DNA from: JACMMS01 sp043758775
GTDB lineage: Bacteria; Pseudomonadota; Gammaproteobacteria; Burkholderiales; Methylophilaceae
DNA length: 64,000 nucleotides
Assembly: GCA_043758775.1 (NCBI GenBank)
Contig: JAYVMU010000026.1
Coordinates: forward strand, 29,541 to 93,540
Reading direction: 5' to 3'
Shown: positions 53,162 through 61,574 of the stretch, in pieces
Layout of the letters: every line of letters starts with the position of its first letter
Numbering within the stretch: the first letter of the stretch is position 1
The notes under the pieces: generated by a model
Seen by the model: the letters and a program-made list of their open reading frames with translations, nothing else
Databases searched by the model: none
What the model was told of the DNA's origin: nothing
Made by a program: the position numbers and the translations under genes

Positions 53162-53785
53162 CTAAAGCCCAAATGGCGCAGCGTCACCAGCACCCTGCCT
53201 AATCAACACTGGCAGTTCATCAGTCAAATCAATAATGGTGGATGGCTCTGCTGGACAAGCACCAGCATCTATCACGCAATCCAGACTATGCTCTAATCTT
53301 TCGCGAATATCCCAGCCCACATTCATCGGCTCACTATCACCCTCAATATGCAATGTCATACTCAGCATAGGTTCATTGAGCGCTTCTAATATAGCTTGCG
53401 CTACGATATTTTGTGGTACACGAATACCAACGGCGTTACGCTTAGGGTGTTGCAAACGCTTAGGCACCTCTCTGGAAGCCTTTAAAATAAAAGTGTAAGC
53501 ACCAGGCGTATTGGCTTTAAGCAAACGGAATTGACTATTATCTACCTGCGCATAATTCGCAAGTTCACTTAAATTGCGGCATACCAGTGTAAACAAGTGA
53601 TCTTCATCTACCCCACGAATATGTCGTATACGGCCTTGCGCATCTTTATGGCCTAATGCACAACCTAGAGCATAGCTAGAGTCCGTCGGATAGGCAATGA
53701 CACCCCCATTGCGTAAAATTTCAACGGCTTGATTGATTAATCGTGACTGCGGGTTATCCGGATGAATAACAAAATATTGTGCCAA
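53162..53785 (-). CDS. YciO/YrdC-family (Sua5-like) protein
   Basis: The 207-residue protein has the threonylcarbamoyl-AMP synthase fold: GVIAYPTDSSYALGCALG near residue 29, then FTLVCRNLSELANYA, NAVGIRVPQN and EPSTIIDLTD. The pattern fits YciO more than YrdC; YciO has weak or alternative activity in tRNA t6A synthesis. It overlaps nothing but starts where the PHP-phosphatase gene ends, keeping the yciV-yciO pair found in E. coli. tRNA modification or nucleotide handling is likely. Confidence 0.9.
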   Translation of the reverse strand: MAQYFVIHPDNPQSRLINQAVEILRNGGVIAYPTDSSYALGCALGHKDAQGRIRHIRGVDEDHLFTLVCRNLSELANYAQVDNSQFRLLKANTPGAYTFILKASREVPKRLQHPKRNAVGIRVPQNIVAQAILEALNEPMLSMTLHIEGDSEPMNVGWDIRERLEHSLDCVIDAGACPAEPSTIIDLTDELPVLIRQGAGDAAPFGL

Positions 53786-54646
53786 TTAATGCGCCTCACT
53801 TAATGACGCAACTTCAGGCCAATCATGCCAAACTGGCACACAACCCGCTGGTAATGGTGGTAAATAGCCCATCTCCATGTAAGATGCGCCTTTGCCGTGA
53901 TAATCCGAACCTTGCGATGAAAGTAGCCCAAACATATTGGCATACTTGGCATATTCTTGATACATGGGCGGTGTATGGCTACCGGTCACCACTTCCAGCG
54001 CTTTGCCACCTAATGCCCTAAACTCCTCAATCAGTAAGAGCATATTAGTGCGGCCCAGTTCATAGCGGCCTGGGTGGGCGATGACAGGAATACCACCGCT
54101 ATCTTTAATCCACGTGACAGCTTGCTCCAAACTTGCCCATTCGTGCTCTAAATAACCAGGCTTACCTTTAACCAAGTATTTTTTAAATACGCTTTTGGTA
54201 TCTTTTGCATGGCCTTTTTCAACCAAAAACCGTGCAAAATGCATGCGACTAATAATACCCTCTTTTGCATATTGATAAGCACCTTCCAAGCTATTTGGAA
54301 TGCCTACTTTAGTAAGACTAGCTGCCATGTGTTCAGCGCGCGTATGCCGTCCTTTACGAATTGCTGCCAAGCCTTCTTTTAATTGCGCATATTCCGGGTC
54401 TATTTTTAGGCCGACAATATGTAATGTGCGACGCTTCCATGTGACTGATATCTCCACGCCGTTAATCAATTGCAAGCCCAGCGGCTCAGCGGCTGCGCGG
54501 GCTAGGTTCAAACCACGCGTATCGTCATGGTCTGTCAGCGCTAAAACCTTAACACCATGACGCACAGCATGCGCAATCAATTCCGCAGGCGGCAAAACAC
54601 CGTCTGATATAGTAGAATGGCAATGAAGATCAATAGTGGAATACAT
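53786..54646 (-). CDS. PHP-domain phosphoesterase (YciV/RNase AM family)
   Basis: The 286-residue protein has a polymerase-histidinol-phosphatase domain with metal ligands in DLHCHSTISDGVLPPAEL at the start, LTDHDDTRGL near 37, and HPGRYELGR near 192, then SQGSDYHG near 250. E. coli YciV (TrpH, now RNase AM) degrades 3',5'-nucleoside bisphosphates and short RNA 5'-to-3'. The adjacent YciO-like gene abuts it directly. It is divergent from yciB. Confidence 0.9.
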   Translation of the reverse strand: MYSTIDLHCHSTISDGVLPPAELIAHAVRHGVKVLALTDHDDTRGLNLARAAAEPLGLQLINGVEISVTWKRRTLHIVGLKIDPEYAQLKEGLAAIRKGRHTRAEHMAASLTKVGIPNSLEGAYQYAKEGIISRMHFARFLVEKGHAKDTKSVFKKYLVKGKPGYLEHEWASLEQAVTWIKDSGGIPVIAHPGRYELGRTNMLLLIEEFRALGGKALEVVTGSHTPPMYQEYAKYANMFGLLSSQGSDYHGKGASYMEMGYLPPLPAGCVPVWHDWPEVASLSEAH

Positions 54647-54815
54647 AGGGTTACGCTAATTTATTTGAAATTTAATTCAATAGTTTTGAACTAGAGTTAA
54701 GGTGTTTAATCTGTTGATGTATCATAACAAAATACACACTTGGCTTGTATTATAGCTGGTTCTGTAGTTCATAATATCGCTGTTACTTAATTTGTATGCA
54801 AAGCATGAGGTTGTA

Positions 54816-55379
54816 ATGAAATTTTTGTTCGATTTATTCCCCGTTATTCTATTTTTTGCCGCGTTTAAATTTTATGGTATTTTCATTGCCACTGCCGTGG
54901 CCATTGTCGCCACCATCGGACAAATCATTTATTGCAAGATCCGTAACGGCAAAGTAGATCCAATGTTGATGGTAAGTGGTGGCATTATCGCTGTATTAGG
55001 TGGTGCCACTTTACTATTGCACGATCAAACTTTTATTTTATGGAAACCTACAGTACTGTATTGGGTTATTGCCAGCGTGCTTATTAGTTCACAAGTATTT
55101 TTTAAGAAAAACCTCATTCGCTCTGTCATGGAAAAACAAATGACCATGCCAGACTTTCTCTGGATGCGACTTAATATTGCTTGGGCGGTCTTTTTTACTG
55201 CACTTGGCTTTGTCAATTTATATGTCGCTTTTCACTACCCACTAGATACTTGGGTTAATTTCAAATTATTTGGCATCACTGGGCTAATGTTCGTGTTTAT
55301 CATCATGCAAACAGTACTTGTCAGTAAATATATAACCCCTGAAACAAAAACCGAAGACGGTAAAGAGGACAAACAATAA
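54816..55379 (+). CDS. yciB: Inner-membrane protein YciB (septation protein A family)
   Basis: I chose ATG 54816 (187 residues, starting MKFLFDLFPVILFFAAF) behind a GAGG ribosome site. Five hydrophobic segments and the late AWAVFFTALGFVNLYVAFH and KLFGITGLMFVFIIMQ blocks identify YciB/IspZ. The protein interacts with cell elongation and division factors in E. coli. Its stop shares one base with the yciI start, so the four genes yciB-yciI-bolA-ppiC run as one unit. Confidence 0.93.
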   Translation: MKFLFDLFPVILFFAAFKFYGIFIATAVAIVATIGQIIYCKIRNGKVDPMLMVSGGIIAVLGGATLLLHDQTFILWKPTVLYWVIASVLISSQVFFKKNLIRSVMEKQMTMPDFLWMRLNIAWAVFFTALGFVNLYVAFHYPLDTWVNFKLFGITGLMFVFIIMQTVLVSKYITPETKTEDGKEDKQ

Positions 55380-55711
55380 TGTGGTATACCATTTATGCAG
55401 AAGATACTCCCAATAGCTTAGAAAAACGCATAGTCGCTAGATCAAAGCACTTGGCACGCCTAGTTGCCATGCAAGATGAGGCTAGACTTTTACTAGCAGG
55501 GCCATTTCCTGTTATTGATAGCGAAGACCCTGGCGAAGCCGGTTACTCTGGCAGCTTGATTGTAGCGGCCTTTGCTAGCTTGCAAGATGCTATTATCTGG
55601 GCAAATGCCGACCCGTTTGTGACGGCCGGAGTTTATGCCAAAGTAACAGTTAAACCATTTCGTAAAACATTACCAGCCATGCCAATTCTACCTGATATTG
55701 AATTTGATTAA
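55379..55711 (+). CDS. yciI: YciI-family protein
   Basis: The 110-residue dimeric ferredoxin-like fold starts MWYTIYAEDTPNS, with a HLARLVAMQDEARLLLAGPFP block carrying the conserved His, and WANADPFVTAGVYAKVTVKPF at the end carrying the Asp-Pro-Phe motif. The family resembles muconolactone isomerase and its role is unknown. It is placed between yciB and bolA, sharing a base with the former and lying three before the latter. Confidence 0.92.
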   Translation: MWYTIYAEDTPNSLEKRIVARSKHLARLVAMQDEARLLLAGPFPVIDSEDPGEAGYSGSLIVAAFASLQDAIIWANADPFVTAGVYAKVTVKPFRKTLPAMPILPDIEFD

Positions 55712-55713
55712 TT

Positions 55714-56001
55714 ATGAATATATCTCAATCATTAAGCTCGGATTTAACAGAAGAAATTCGCAACCGGCTGCAATCTTTTAAGCCTAGTTTATTGGAGTTA
55801 GAGGACGACAGCGCAGCGCACGCTGGACACAAAGGCAACGGCGGTGGTGGGCATTACAATGTAAAAATCGTAAGCTCGCAATTTTCAGAAAAATCACAGA
55901 TAATGCGACATCGTTTAATTTATCAAGCACTTGCAGAGTTCATACCACAAAAAATTCATGCTTTAAGCATACTTGCAATTGCACCTAATGAACCCCACTA
56001 A
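55714..56001 (+). CDS. BolA-family protein
   Basis: The 95-residue protein has the BolA core: SLLELEDDSAAHAGHKGNGG with the His ligand used with glutaredoxin iron-sulfur pairs, and MRHRLIYQALAEFIPQKIHALSI at the end with the invariant His. BolA proteins take part in iron-sulfur trafficking or transcription control. The position after yciI and before a parvulin gene is common in betaproteobacteria. Confidence 0.93.
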   Translation: MNISQSLSSDLTEEIRNRLQSFKPSLLELEDDSAAHAGHKGNGGGGHYNVKIVSSQFSEKSQIMRHRLIYQALAEFIPQKIHALSILAIAPNEPH

Positions 56002-56036
56002 CCTTAGTATTACTTATAACACTTAAAGGACTCTTA

Positions 56037-56834
56037 ATGAAACTCACTCAAACACTTGTTGCTTTAGCGATTGTATCAATGTCGCTACCAAGCATCGCTG
56101 CTGACACCCTTGCCACGGTTAACGGCAGACCGATTAAACAATCTTTACTTGATTTCATCATAAAAGATGCTGCTAACCATGGTCAAAAAATTGATGACAA
56201 CACCAAACAAATCATCATCAATAAATTGGTCGGTACAGAACTAGTCTACCAAGAAGCGCAACGTTTGGGCTTTGATAAACAAGCCGACTTTATCGCGCGT
56301 GACGAATTGGCGCGCCGTGAATTGTTAGTAAATACTTACCTACAAGATTACCTGAAGAAAAACCCTGTCACTGACGCAGATACAAAAGCCGCCTACGAAC
56401 AATACAAGAAAGAGTTGGGCGATAAAGAATACAATGCACGTCATATTTTAGTAAAAACTGAAGCTGAAGCTAAAGACATTATCGCGCAATTACAAAAAGG
56501 TGGCGATTTTGCAAAAATTGCCAAAGAAAAATCTATCGATCCAGGTTCAAAAGAAAAGGGCGGTGATTTAGGTTGGTTTTCACCGGCTGGCATGGTAAAA
56601 CCATTTAGTGAGGCGCTTATTACTTTACAAAAGGGTAAATCTACGACCACATCCGTGCAAACACAATTTGGCTGGCACGTCATCAAACTAGAGGACACCC
56701 GCCCATTGCAGGCTCCAGCTTATGACAAAGTAAAAGATGGCTTAGAAAAAACACTACAACAACGTAAATTAGAGAAAATGATGGCTGATTTACGTGCAAA
56801 AGCAAAAATTGTAGAGACCCCCAAAGCTAATTAA
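56037..56834 (+). CDS. Periplasmic parvulin-type peptidyl-prolyl isomerase
   Basis: The 265-residue protein has a signal peptide (about residues 1-22), a SurA-N-like helical region (ATVNGRPIKQSLLDFI) and one parvulin domain (~130-225): YNARHILVKTEAEAKDII, GSKEKGGDLGWF, and TQFGWHVIKLED. It folds secreted proteins in the periplasm, similar to PpiC or PrsA-type isomerases. The gene is last in the yciB run and is followed by a terminator. Confidence 0.93.
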   Translation: MKLTQTLVALAIVSMSLPSIAADTLATVNGRPIKQSLLDFIIKDAANHGQKIDDNTKQIIINKLVGTELVYQEAQRLGFDKQADFIARDELARRELLVNTYLQDYLKKNPVTDADTKAAYEQYKKELGDKEYNARHILVKTEAEAKDIIAQLQKGGDFAKIAKEKSIDPGSKEKGGDLGWFSPAGMVKPFSEALITLQKGKSTTTSVQTQFGWHVIKLEDTRPLQAPAYDKVKDGLEKTLQQRKLEKMMADLRAKAKIVETPKAN

Positions 56835-56873
56835 TCTAGACTTACTAATTTTCCAGATAATTTACTCTTAACT

Positions 56874-56904
56874 AACGGCTTACCTCGGTAAGCCGTTTTC
56901 TTTT
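56874..56904 (+). terminator. Terminator after the parvulin gene
   Basis: AACGGCTTACC (56874-56884) pairs with GGTAAGCCGTT (56887-56897), an 11-bp stem with a minimal TC loop, followed by a T-rich run. This separates the yciB-ppiC unit from feoAB. Confidence 0.88.
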
Positions 56905-56923
56905 CCACTTAAACTAATTATGT

Positions 56924-56943
56924 GTAATAATAAGAACTATTAC
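56924..56943. promoter_or_regulatory. Possible Fur-like dyad before feoA
   Basis: GTAATA (56924-56929) and TATTAC (56938-56943) form an inverted repeat 24 bases before the feoA ATG, in an AT-rich stretch resembling a degenerate Fur box. Iron regulation of feoAB is expected from the family; this particular site is only a candidate. Confidence 0.35.
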
Positions 56944-56966
56944 CATTCTCTTTTGTCTACCATTAA

Positions 56967-57191
56967 ATGAATTTCTTAAGTAATTTAAACATAGGTGACC
57001 AAGCTACTATTCACGCGATTGATGCAGAACAGTCATTACATCAGCGTCTGTTAGCGCTCGGCTTTCGCGTAGGCAAGAATATAGAATTAATTCGTCGTGC
57101 CAGCTTTAATGGTCCCTTGCATGTGCGCATAGGCTCTACCGATGTTATTTTACGTGCATCTGAAGCAAGACTTATCCAGATTTCACATTGA
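56967..57191 (+). CDS. feoA: Ferrous iron transport protein FeoA
   Basis: The 74-residue SH3-like protein has the FeoA block QRLLALGFRVGKNIELIRRA and the later GPLHVRIGSTDVILRASEA. FeoA binds FeoB and helps Fe(II) uptake. feoB follows 73 bases downstream. No feoC is visible. The pair imports ferrous iron under low oxygen, which fits the neighbouring cbb3-type oxidase. Confidence 0.94.
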   Translation: MNFLSNLNIGDQATIHAIDAEQSLHQRLLALGFRVGKNIELIRRASFNGPLHVRIGSTDVILRASEARLIQISH

Positions 57192-57264
57192 TCTAAGCTC
57201 GTATTTTTAGTACCTGCACTCTCCGTTAGCTCCTCAAACAAGCATACTATCGAATTAAATACTT

Positions 57265-59055
57265 ATGAAACGTATCGCGCTTTTAGGTATGCCCAATACT
57301 GGCAAATCCACGCTGTTCAATCGCATAACGGGCGCATCTGCACGAGTCGGCAACTGGCCAGGCATTACCGTAGATTTAATGAGTGCAAAAGTGTTGATGG
57401 GTGGTCACATCGCAGAGATTATTGATTTACCTGGTTTGTATGACTTACACGGTTTTTCGGATGATGAACAAGTCGTCAGGCATTTTTTAAGCAATAATGA
57501 AGTTGATTTAGTAATAATAGTGTTGAATTCTTCACAAATCGACCGACAATTATCACTTGCGTTACAAATTCGCAGTCTTGGCTTATCAACAATCCTGTTA
57601 CTGAATATGCAGGATGAAGCCAAGCGCGCAGGCATCACTATTGATGCGGCAGCTATGTCGGAAAAACTTGATATGCCCGTTCTGCAAATCAGTGCTAAGT
57701 ACGGTGACGGATGCCCTGCGGCATTGAAAGCGGCCGCACTTAAACTCGCAGAAAATGCAAGCAAGATATTGCCAGAAGATGTTGCTAAACGCTTAGAGGC
57801 AGACAATAAGATTGAAGCAGAGATGCAGGCAATCGTAAAAAGCACAGTACAATTGCCACTTAAATTGGCCGATGAAACAACGGATAAAATTGACAAGGTA
57901 TTGTTGCATCCATTGCTCGGTTTACCACTATTTTTTATTGCAATGTTTTTACTGTTTCAATTTATTTTTACAGTGGGTACGCCGCTACAAAACGGCATGG
58001 CTTGGTTATTAGCGGAATTACGTACCATCACACTGGAACCGCTACTGGCGTCCGCACCAGCTTGGTTAAGTGGATTATTGCTTGATGGTATTTTTAACGG
58101 TATCAGCACTGTTGCGGCGTTTGTGCCTATTATTACTTTATTCTTCTTAGTCATGGCCATAGTAGAAGACAGTGGCTATTTATCACGCGCAGCGTTTCTT
58201 ATGGATGCTTTTATGGCAAAACTTGGGCTTGATGGTCGTGGCTTTGTCATGATGCTGATGGGTTTTGGTTGTAATGTACCAGCCCTCATGGGTACACGCG
58301 TCATGCGTTCACGCGGCATGCGCTTACTCACGATGCTTACCATCCCATTATCTTTATGTTCAGCACGCTTACAAGTATTTTTGTTCATGATTGCAGCGCT
58401 ATTTACTGCTAAACAAGCGCCTTGGGTGATGTTTTCACTGTATATGGTGAGCTTCGCTACAATATTTTTAACCGCAATTCTCTTTAAGAACCAATTCCAG
58501 AATAAAGAACCCTTCATCCTTGAGTTACCGCCTTACCGTTTCCCAACGCTTATGCAAATATGGTTACGTGGTTGGCATGAAGTCAAATATTTTCTAAATC
58601 GCGCTACCAAATTTATCGTATTTGGCGTGGTCATGGTTTGGGCATTAACCCATTATCCAACAGATATAGCACCAGCCAGTGTGGGCACCTTAGCTGGTCA
58701 AATTGGCGCCCTGTTTGCACCAATACTGAACCCCATAGGCATTGATACGCAACTTGCTATTGCGCTTATTTTTGGCTTCGTAGCTAAAGAAATTGTCATT
58801 GGCTCACTCGCAGTAATTTATGGTATGCAAGGCGATGCTTTAATGCATCATATGGCGCTCAATTTAGATTGGGTGCAAGGCATGAGCTTTATGCTTTTCA
58901 CTCTGATTTACACACCGTGCCTATCAACTATTGCCACACTTAAAACTGAATCAAAAAGTACAGGATTTATGTGGTTATCTATTGTTTGGTCGCTTGGCTT
59001 GGCTTGGTTAGTCAGTTTTATTTTTTATCAGAGCGCACGCGCACTAGGGTTTTAA
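57265..59055 (+). CDS. feoB: Ferrous iron transporter FeoB
   Basis: The 596-residue inner-membrane protein has an N-terminal G domain: GMPNTGKST at 8-16 (G1), DLPGLYDL at 54-61 (G3) and NMQD at 114-117 (G4, a variant of NxxD). Two Gate/Nramp-like halves follow (~215-596), with the FeoB signature GCNVPALMGTRVMRSRG near 332. It is much shorter than E. coli FeoB (773) but in the range of many short FeoB proteins. It drives Fe(II) uptake with GTP or ATP hydrolysis. Confidence 0.95.
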   Translation: MKRIALLGMPNTGKSTLFNRITGASARVGNWPGITVDLMSAKVLMGGHIAEIIDLPGLYDLHGFSDDEQVVRHFLSNNEVDLVIIVLNSSQIDRQLSLALQIRSLGLSTILLLNMQDEAKRAGITIDAAAMSEKLDMPVLQISAKYGDGCPAALKAAALKLAENASKILPEDVAKRLEADNKIEAEMQAIVKSTVQLPLKLADETTDKIDKVLLHPLLGLPLFFIAMFLLFQFIFTVGTPLQNGMAWLLAELRTITLEPLLASAPAWLSGLLLDGIFNGISTVAAFVPIITLFFLVMAIVEDSGYLSRAAFLMDAFMAKLGLDGRGFVMMLMGFGCNVPALMGTRVMRSRGMRLLTMLTIPLSLCSARLQVFLFMIAALFTAKQAPWVMFSLYMVSFATIFLTAILFKNQFQNKEPFILELPPYRFPTLMQIWLRGWHEVKYFLNRATKFIVFGVVMVWALTHYPTDIAPASVGTLAGQIGALFAPILNPIGIDTQLAIALIFGFVAKEIVIGSLAVIYGMQGDALMHHMALNLDWVQGMSFMLFTLIYTPCLSTIATLKTESKSTGFMWLSIVWSLGLAWLVSFIFYQSARALGF

Positions 59056-59100
59056 TACGCAAGACCTCTAAAAAAGTGTGTTTAACAAACACTCTGATTA

Positions 59101-59679
59101 TTATTTATTCGATTCCACAATATTTAAACCTTGTTGTATTTTCCATAATAAAAACAATAACAGCAAACTAGCTGCCACTATCAGTCCGCTTCCCGTTACT
59201 TGCTGCGATTCGATCAAATAAGCGTTGCACAACCTAATATCAGTTTCTTGATAATAAAATCCAACAAAAAATAGCATCATCGTTGTACTACCAATAAAAA
59301 ACAGAGCCAGAATTCGGTGAGATTGAAAAACTACTTTTAGAACCGCACCTGTTATTAGTAAGCTAATAATTTTAAAGATATCCCATACGGGATAAATCAA
59401 CGCCTTATCCAAGCTAATCGGCAACATCCAAAACAAGCCAGAAAGATATACCCACAGCCATTGTGTTAGCGATTGTGCAAGTGAATACTGCACGCCTTTA
59501 GGTTTATTTTTAAGCGCGTAACCAGCCAGTATAAGCATGGGAATTTGAAATAGTATGTGAAAAGCCATACTCTTTTCAATCAAAACTCGAGCTACAGGCA
59601 ATGACGGAAAAACTGCTAGTGCTAAAATAAAAAATGGCAAAATAATTCCAGATTTTGCCATTAATGATGCGTTTAACAT
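59101..59679 (-). CDS. Hypothetical membrane protein at the end of the oxidase operon
   Basis: I do not recognise this 192-residue protein. It has about six hydrophobic segments (near residues 8-28, 40-56, 70-88, 95-113, 118-140 and 160-180) and few charged loops. It follows the SCO gene with a one-base gap and so is almost surely part of the oxidase operon. A role in haem or copper assembly, like CtaG-type membrane helpers, is a guess from position only. Confidence 0.75.
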   Translation of the reverse strand: MLNASLMAKSGIILPFFILALAVFPSLPVARVLIEKSMAFHILFQIPMLILAGYALKNKPKGVQYSLAQSLTQWLWVYLSGLFWMLPISLDKALIYPVWDIFKIISLLITGAVLKVVFQSHRILALFFIGSTTMMLFFVGFYYQETDIRLCNAYLIESQQVTGSGLIVAASLLLLFLLWKIQQGLNIVESNK

Positions 59680-59680
59680 A

Positions 59681-60379
59681 TCAGTTTACCGTGTACTTTT
59701 GTTTTACTTGCCATGTCTTCAGCGCTAGCTCAATTGCACCACCAATCTCAGCTGGGTCAAAAATACCTACAAGATGCCCTTGCGGAGAAATGACTAGAAA
59801 AGCACTGTTATGCACAAAGTCTTTTTGTTGATCTTCAATCACCATCAGACCTAACTTACGTTTTACTGCATCTAACACCTGTACATTCTGCATCTTTAGC
59901 AGCGACCACACTTGCGGATCTGCATACATTCTTTGCCGGTAAGCTTGTAAGGTCTTAGTGTTCTCATTGACAATATCAAAACTAATACTAACCAAACCTA
60001 ATTGTTGCGTGAGTTTTCTTTCGATAATTTGGGTTTGCGCTTGCTGAAAAGTATTACCCAGTGACAAACATAAAGCTCTACACTGAGTATAAATAAACTC
60101 TGCAATCAGTACCTTATGTTGATCATTTGCCAGTTGCGATAAGCTGGAAATATGCCCATGATCATCTACAGTACGTAAAAATGACAGCTCAGGCTGTTGC
60201 TTAAATAGATTATCGCGCCGCTCAGATTCTAGCGTGATATTTGAAAAGTAATGAGTAATAAGGCCGAAAAAAACCAGCCAAAAGGTTATCACCAATACGG
60301 GTGATAACCTTAGCAAGCCCTTTCCGACCTTTATCCAAGCAACGTCTTTAGAGTTTAGAAAGCTCTTCATCACCGTCAT
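59681..60379 (-). CDS. SCO1/SenC-family copper-binding protein
   Basis: The 232-residue protein has one N-terminal anchor (~26-45) and a thioredoxin-like domain with copper ligands Cys100-x3-Cys104 (YTQCRALC) and His190 (DFVHNSAFLV). SCO proteins insert copper into haem-copper oxidases. Its reading frame overlaps the end of the monohaem cytochrome gene by 32 bases if the ATG at 60379 is used, or 23 from ATG 60370. Location just behind the oxidase genes implies a copper-insertion role for that enzyme. Confidence 0.9.
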   Translation of the reverse strand: MTVMKSFLNSKDVAWIKVGKGLLRLSPVLVITFWLVFFGLITHYFSNITLESERRDNLFKQQPELSFLRTVDDHGHISSLSQLANDQHKVLIAEFIYTQCRALCLSLGNTFQQAQTQIIERKLTQQLGLVSISFDIVNENTKTLQAYRQRMYADPQVWSLLKMQNVQVLDAVKRKLGLMVIEDQQKDFVHNSAFLVISPQGHLVGIFDPAEIGGAIELALKTWQVKQKYTVN

Positions 60380-60929
60380 AAGGCGTTACTTTATCCTTAG
60401 TGGCTTCACGCACTTTTTTTACCGTTGCTTCAGTGACTGCATCGGCTTTATTACCCCATTGACTGCGAATATGCGTTAACACAGCCGCAATTTCGCCATC
60501 AGTCAATAATTCGCCAAATACTGGCATCATGCCGTTGTAGGCAGTACCTTTCACGGTTAGTTTCCCTTGTATGCCATGCAAGGGAATATGCGCAAGACGC
60601 TCAGGATTACCCAACACCCATTCCGAGCCGGCTAATGGCGGAAACACGCCAGGCACACCCTCACCGTTGGCTTGATGGCATGCAACGCATTTACCTTGAT
60701 AGATTTCACCACCGTCAATCGCCGCAACTGCTTGCGCACCGCCAGATGCCACAACGGTTCTATTATCTCCCTCAAAAGAGTCAGCGCCCATGTAGGCTTG
60801 GCTAATATAAAATAAGCTCCACATAAACAACGCACCCATGGCCATAATGATGTACCACGGCAGTGGATTTGGATTTTCATCAGGATCAGATAGTTCTCTT
60901 AACTGTGAGTCACTTTTCTTATGTCTCAT
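60348..60929 (-). CDS. Membrane-anchored monohaem cytochrome c (CcoP-like)
   Basis: The 193-residue protein has an N-terminal cytosolic stretch, one anchor (~24-44) and a single cytochrome c domain with CVACH (Cys81, Cys84, His85) and a later GMMPVFGE methionine region. Ordinary CcoP has two haems and ~300 residues, so this is a half-size version. The C-terminal ~25 residues are charged. It starts on the last base of the ccoO stop, so it belongs to the oxidase operon as probable electron entry subunit. Confidence 0.9.
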   Translation of the reverse strand: MRHKKSDSQLRELSDPDENPNPLPWYIIMAMGALFMWSLFYISQAYMGADSFEGDNRTVVASGGAQAVAAIDGGEIYQGKCVACHQANGEGVPGVFPPLAGSEWVLGNPERLAHIPLHGIQGKLTVKGTAYNGMMPVFGELLTDGEIAAVLTHIRSQWGNKADAVTEATVKKVREATKDKVTPYDGDEELSKL

Positions 60930-61573
60930 TATTTAGCCTCCTTATTGCTAGGTGCATTGCTCACTTTTTCAAAGCTCTCTTTAACGGTTTTTTCGATTTT
61001 ATAGGTATGATCTAACCCTTTTAAATATTCAACCAAATTCACCGCATCCTGATTTGCAATAATGGTCACGCCCGGTTTAGCATAAGCCGGTGGTAAAGTT
61101 ACCACCACTTCACCAGCTACCGCAGGACCTTTACGCTCTGTAAACAAAAAAGGGAAACTTGGCATAATTGAGCCAGGTGTATAAGCGCGCGGCTGATACA
61201 AATGGCCTAATTGCCAATCTGCAGAGGGCTGCCTTGCACCGATGTTAAACAAATCTGGGCCCGTACGCATTGTGCCTAAAAGATGCACTTGGTCATAGAC
61301 ATAATCCGCCGCCACCGACGGGCGGCCCCAGCCACGTTTCCCATCTGGGCCAAGGTTTGCATCACGTGGCTGCTGTGAGTGGCAATATACGCAACCATTG
61401 GCTATATAAACTTTTCTGCCCAACGCTTGCTGATTAGTATAAGGCTTTAAGCCTTCTGGCGCCTCCAGCTTATGCAGTTGCATATAAGGCAATACCACCA
61501 AAGCAACAGTCGCAAAAGTGATAATAGCTAACGAGCCAAGTACAATTTTTTTCTCAGTAATCACACCGCTCAT
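60929..61573 (-). CDS. ccoO: cbb3-type oxidase monohaem subunit CcoO-like
   Basis: The 214-residue protein has one N-terminal helix (~11-31) and a cytochrome c domain with CVYCHSQQPRD (Cys61, Cys64, His65), the CcoO signature. GRPSVAADYVYDQVHLLGTMRTGPDL and the ARQPSADWQLGHLYQPRAYTPGSIMPSFPF blocks match CcoO, giving the axial Met region. It passes electrons to the catalytic subunit. It starts two bases behind the ccoN-like gene. Confidence 0.94.
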   Translation of the reverse strand: MSGVITEKKIVLGSLAIITFATVALVVLPYMQLHKLEAPEGLKPYTNQQALGRKVYIANGCVYCHSQQPRDANLGPDGKRGWGRPSVAADYVYDQVHLLGTMRTGPDLFNIGARQPSADWQLGHLYQPRAYTPGSIMPSFPFLFTERKGPAVAGEVVVTLPPAYAKPGVTIIANQDAVNLVEYLKGLDHTYKIEKTVKESFEKVSNAPSNKEAK

Positions 61574-61574
61574 T

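Noticed and set aside
57405..57896. 163-codon minus-strand frame inside feoB
   Set aside because: Antisense shadow of the FeoB G domain; Ser/Ala-rich translation without domain features.
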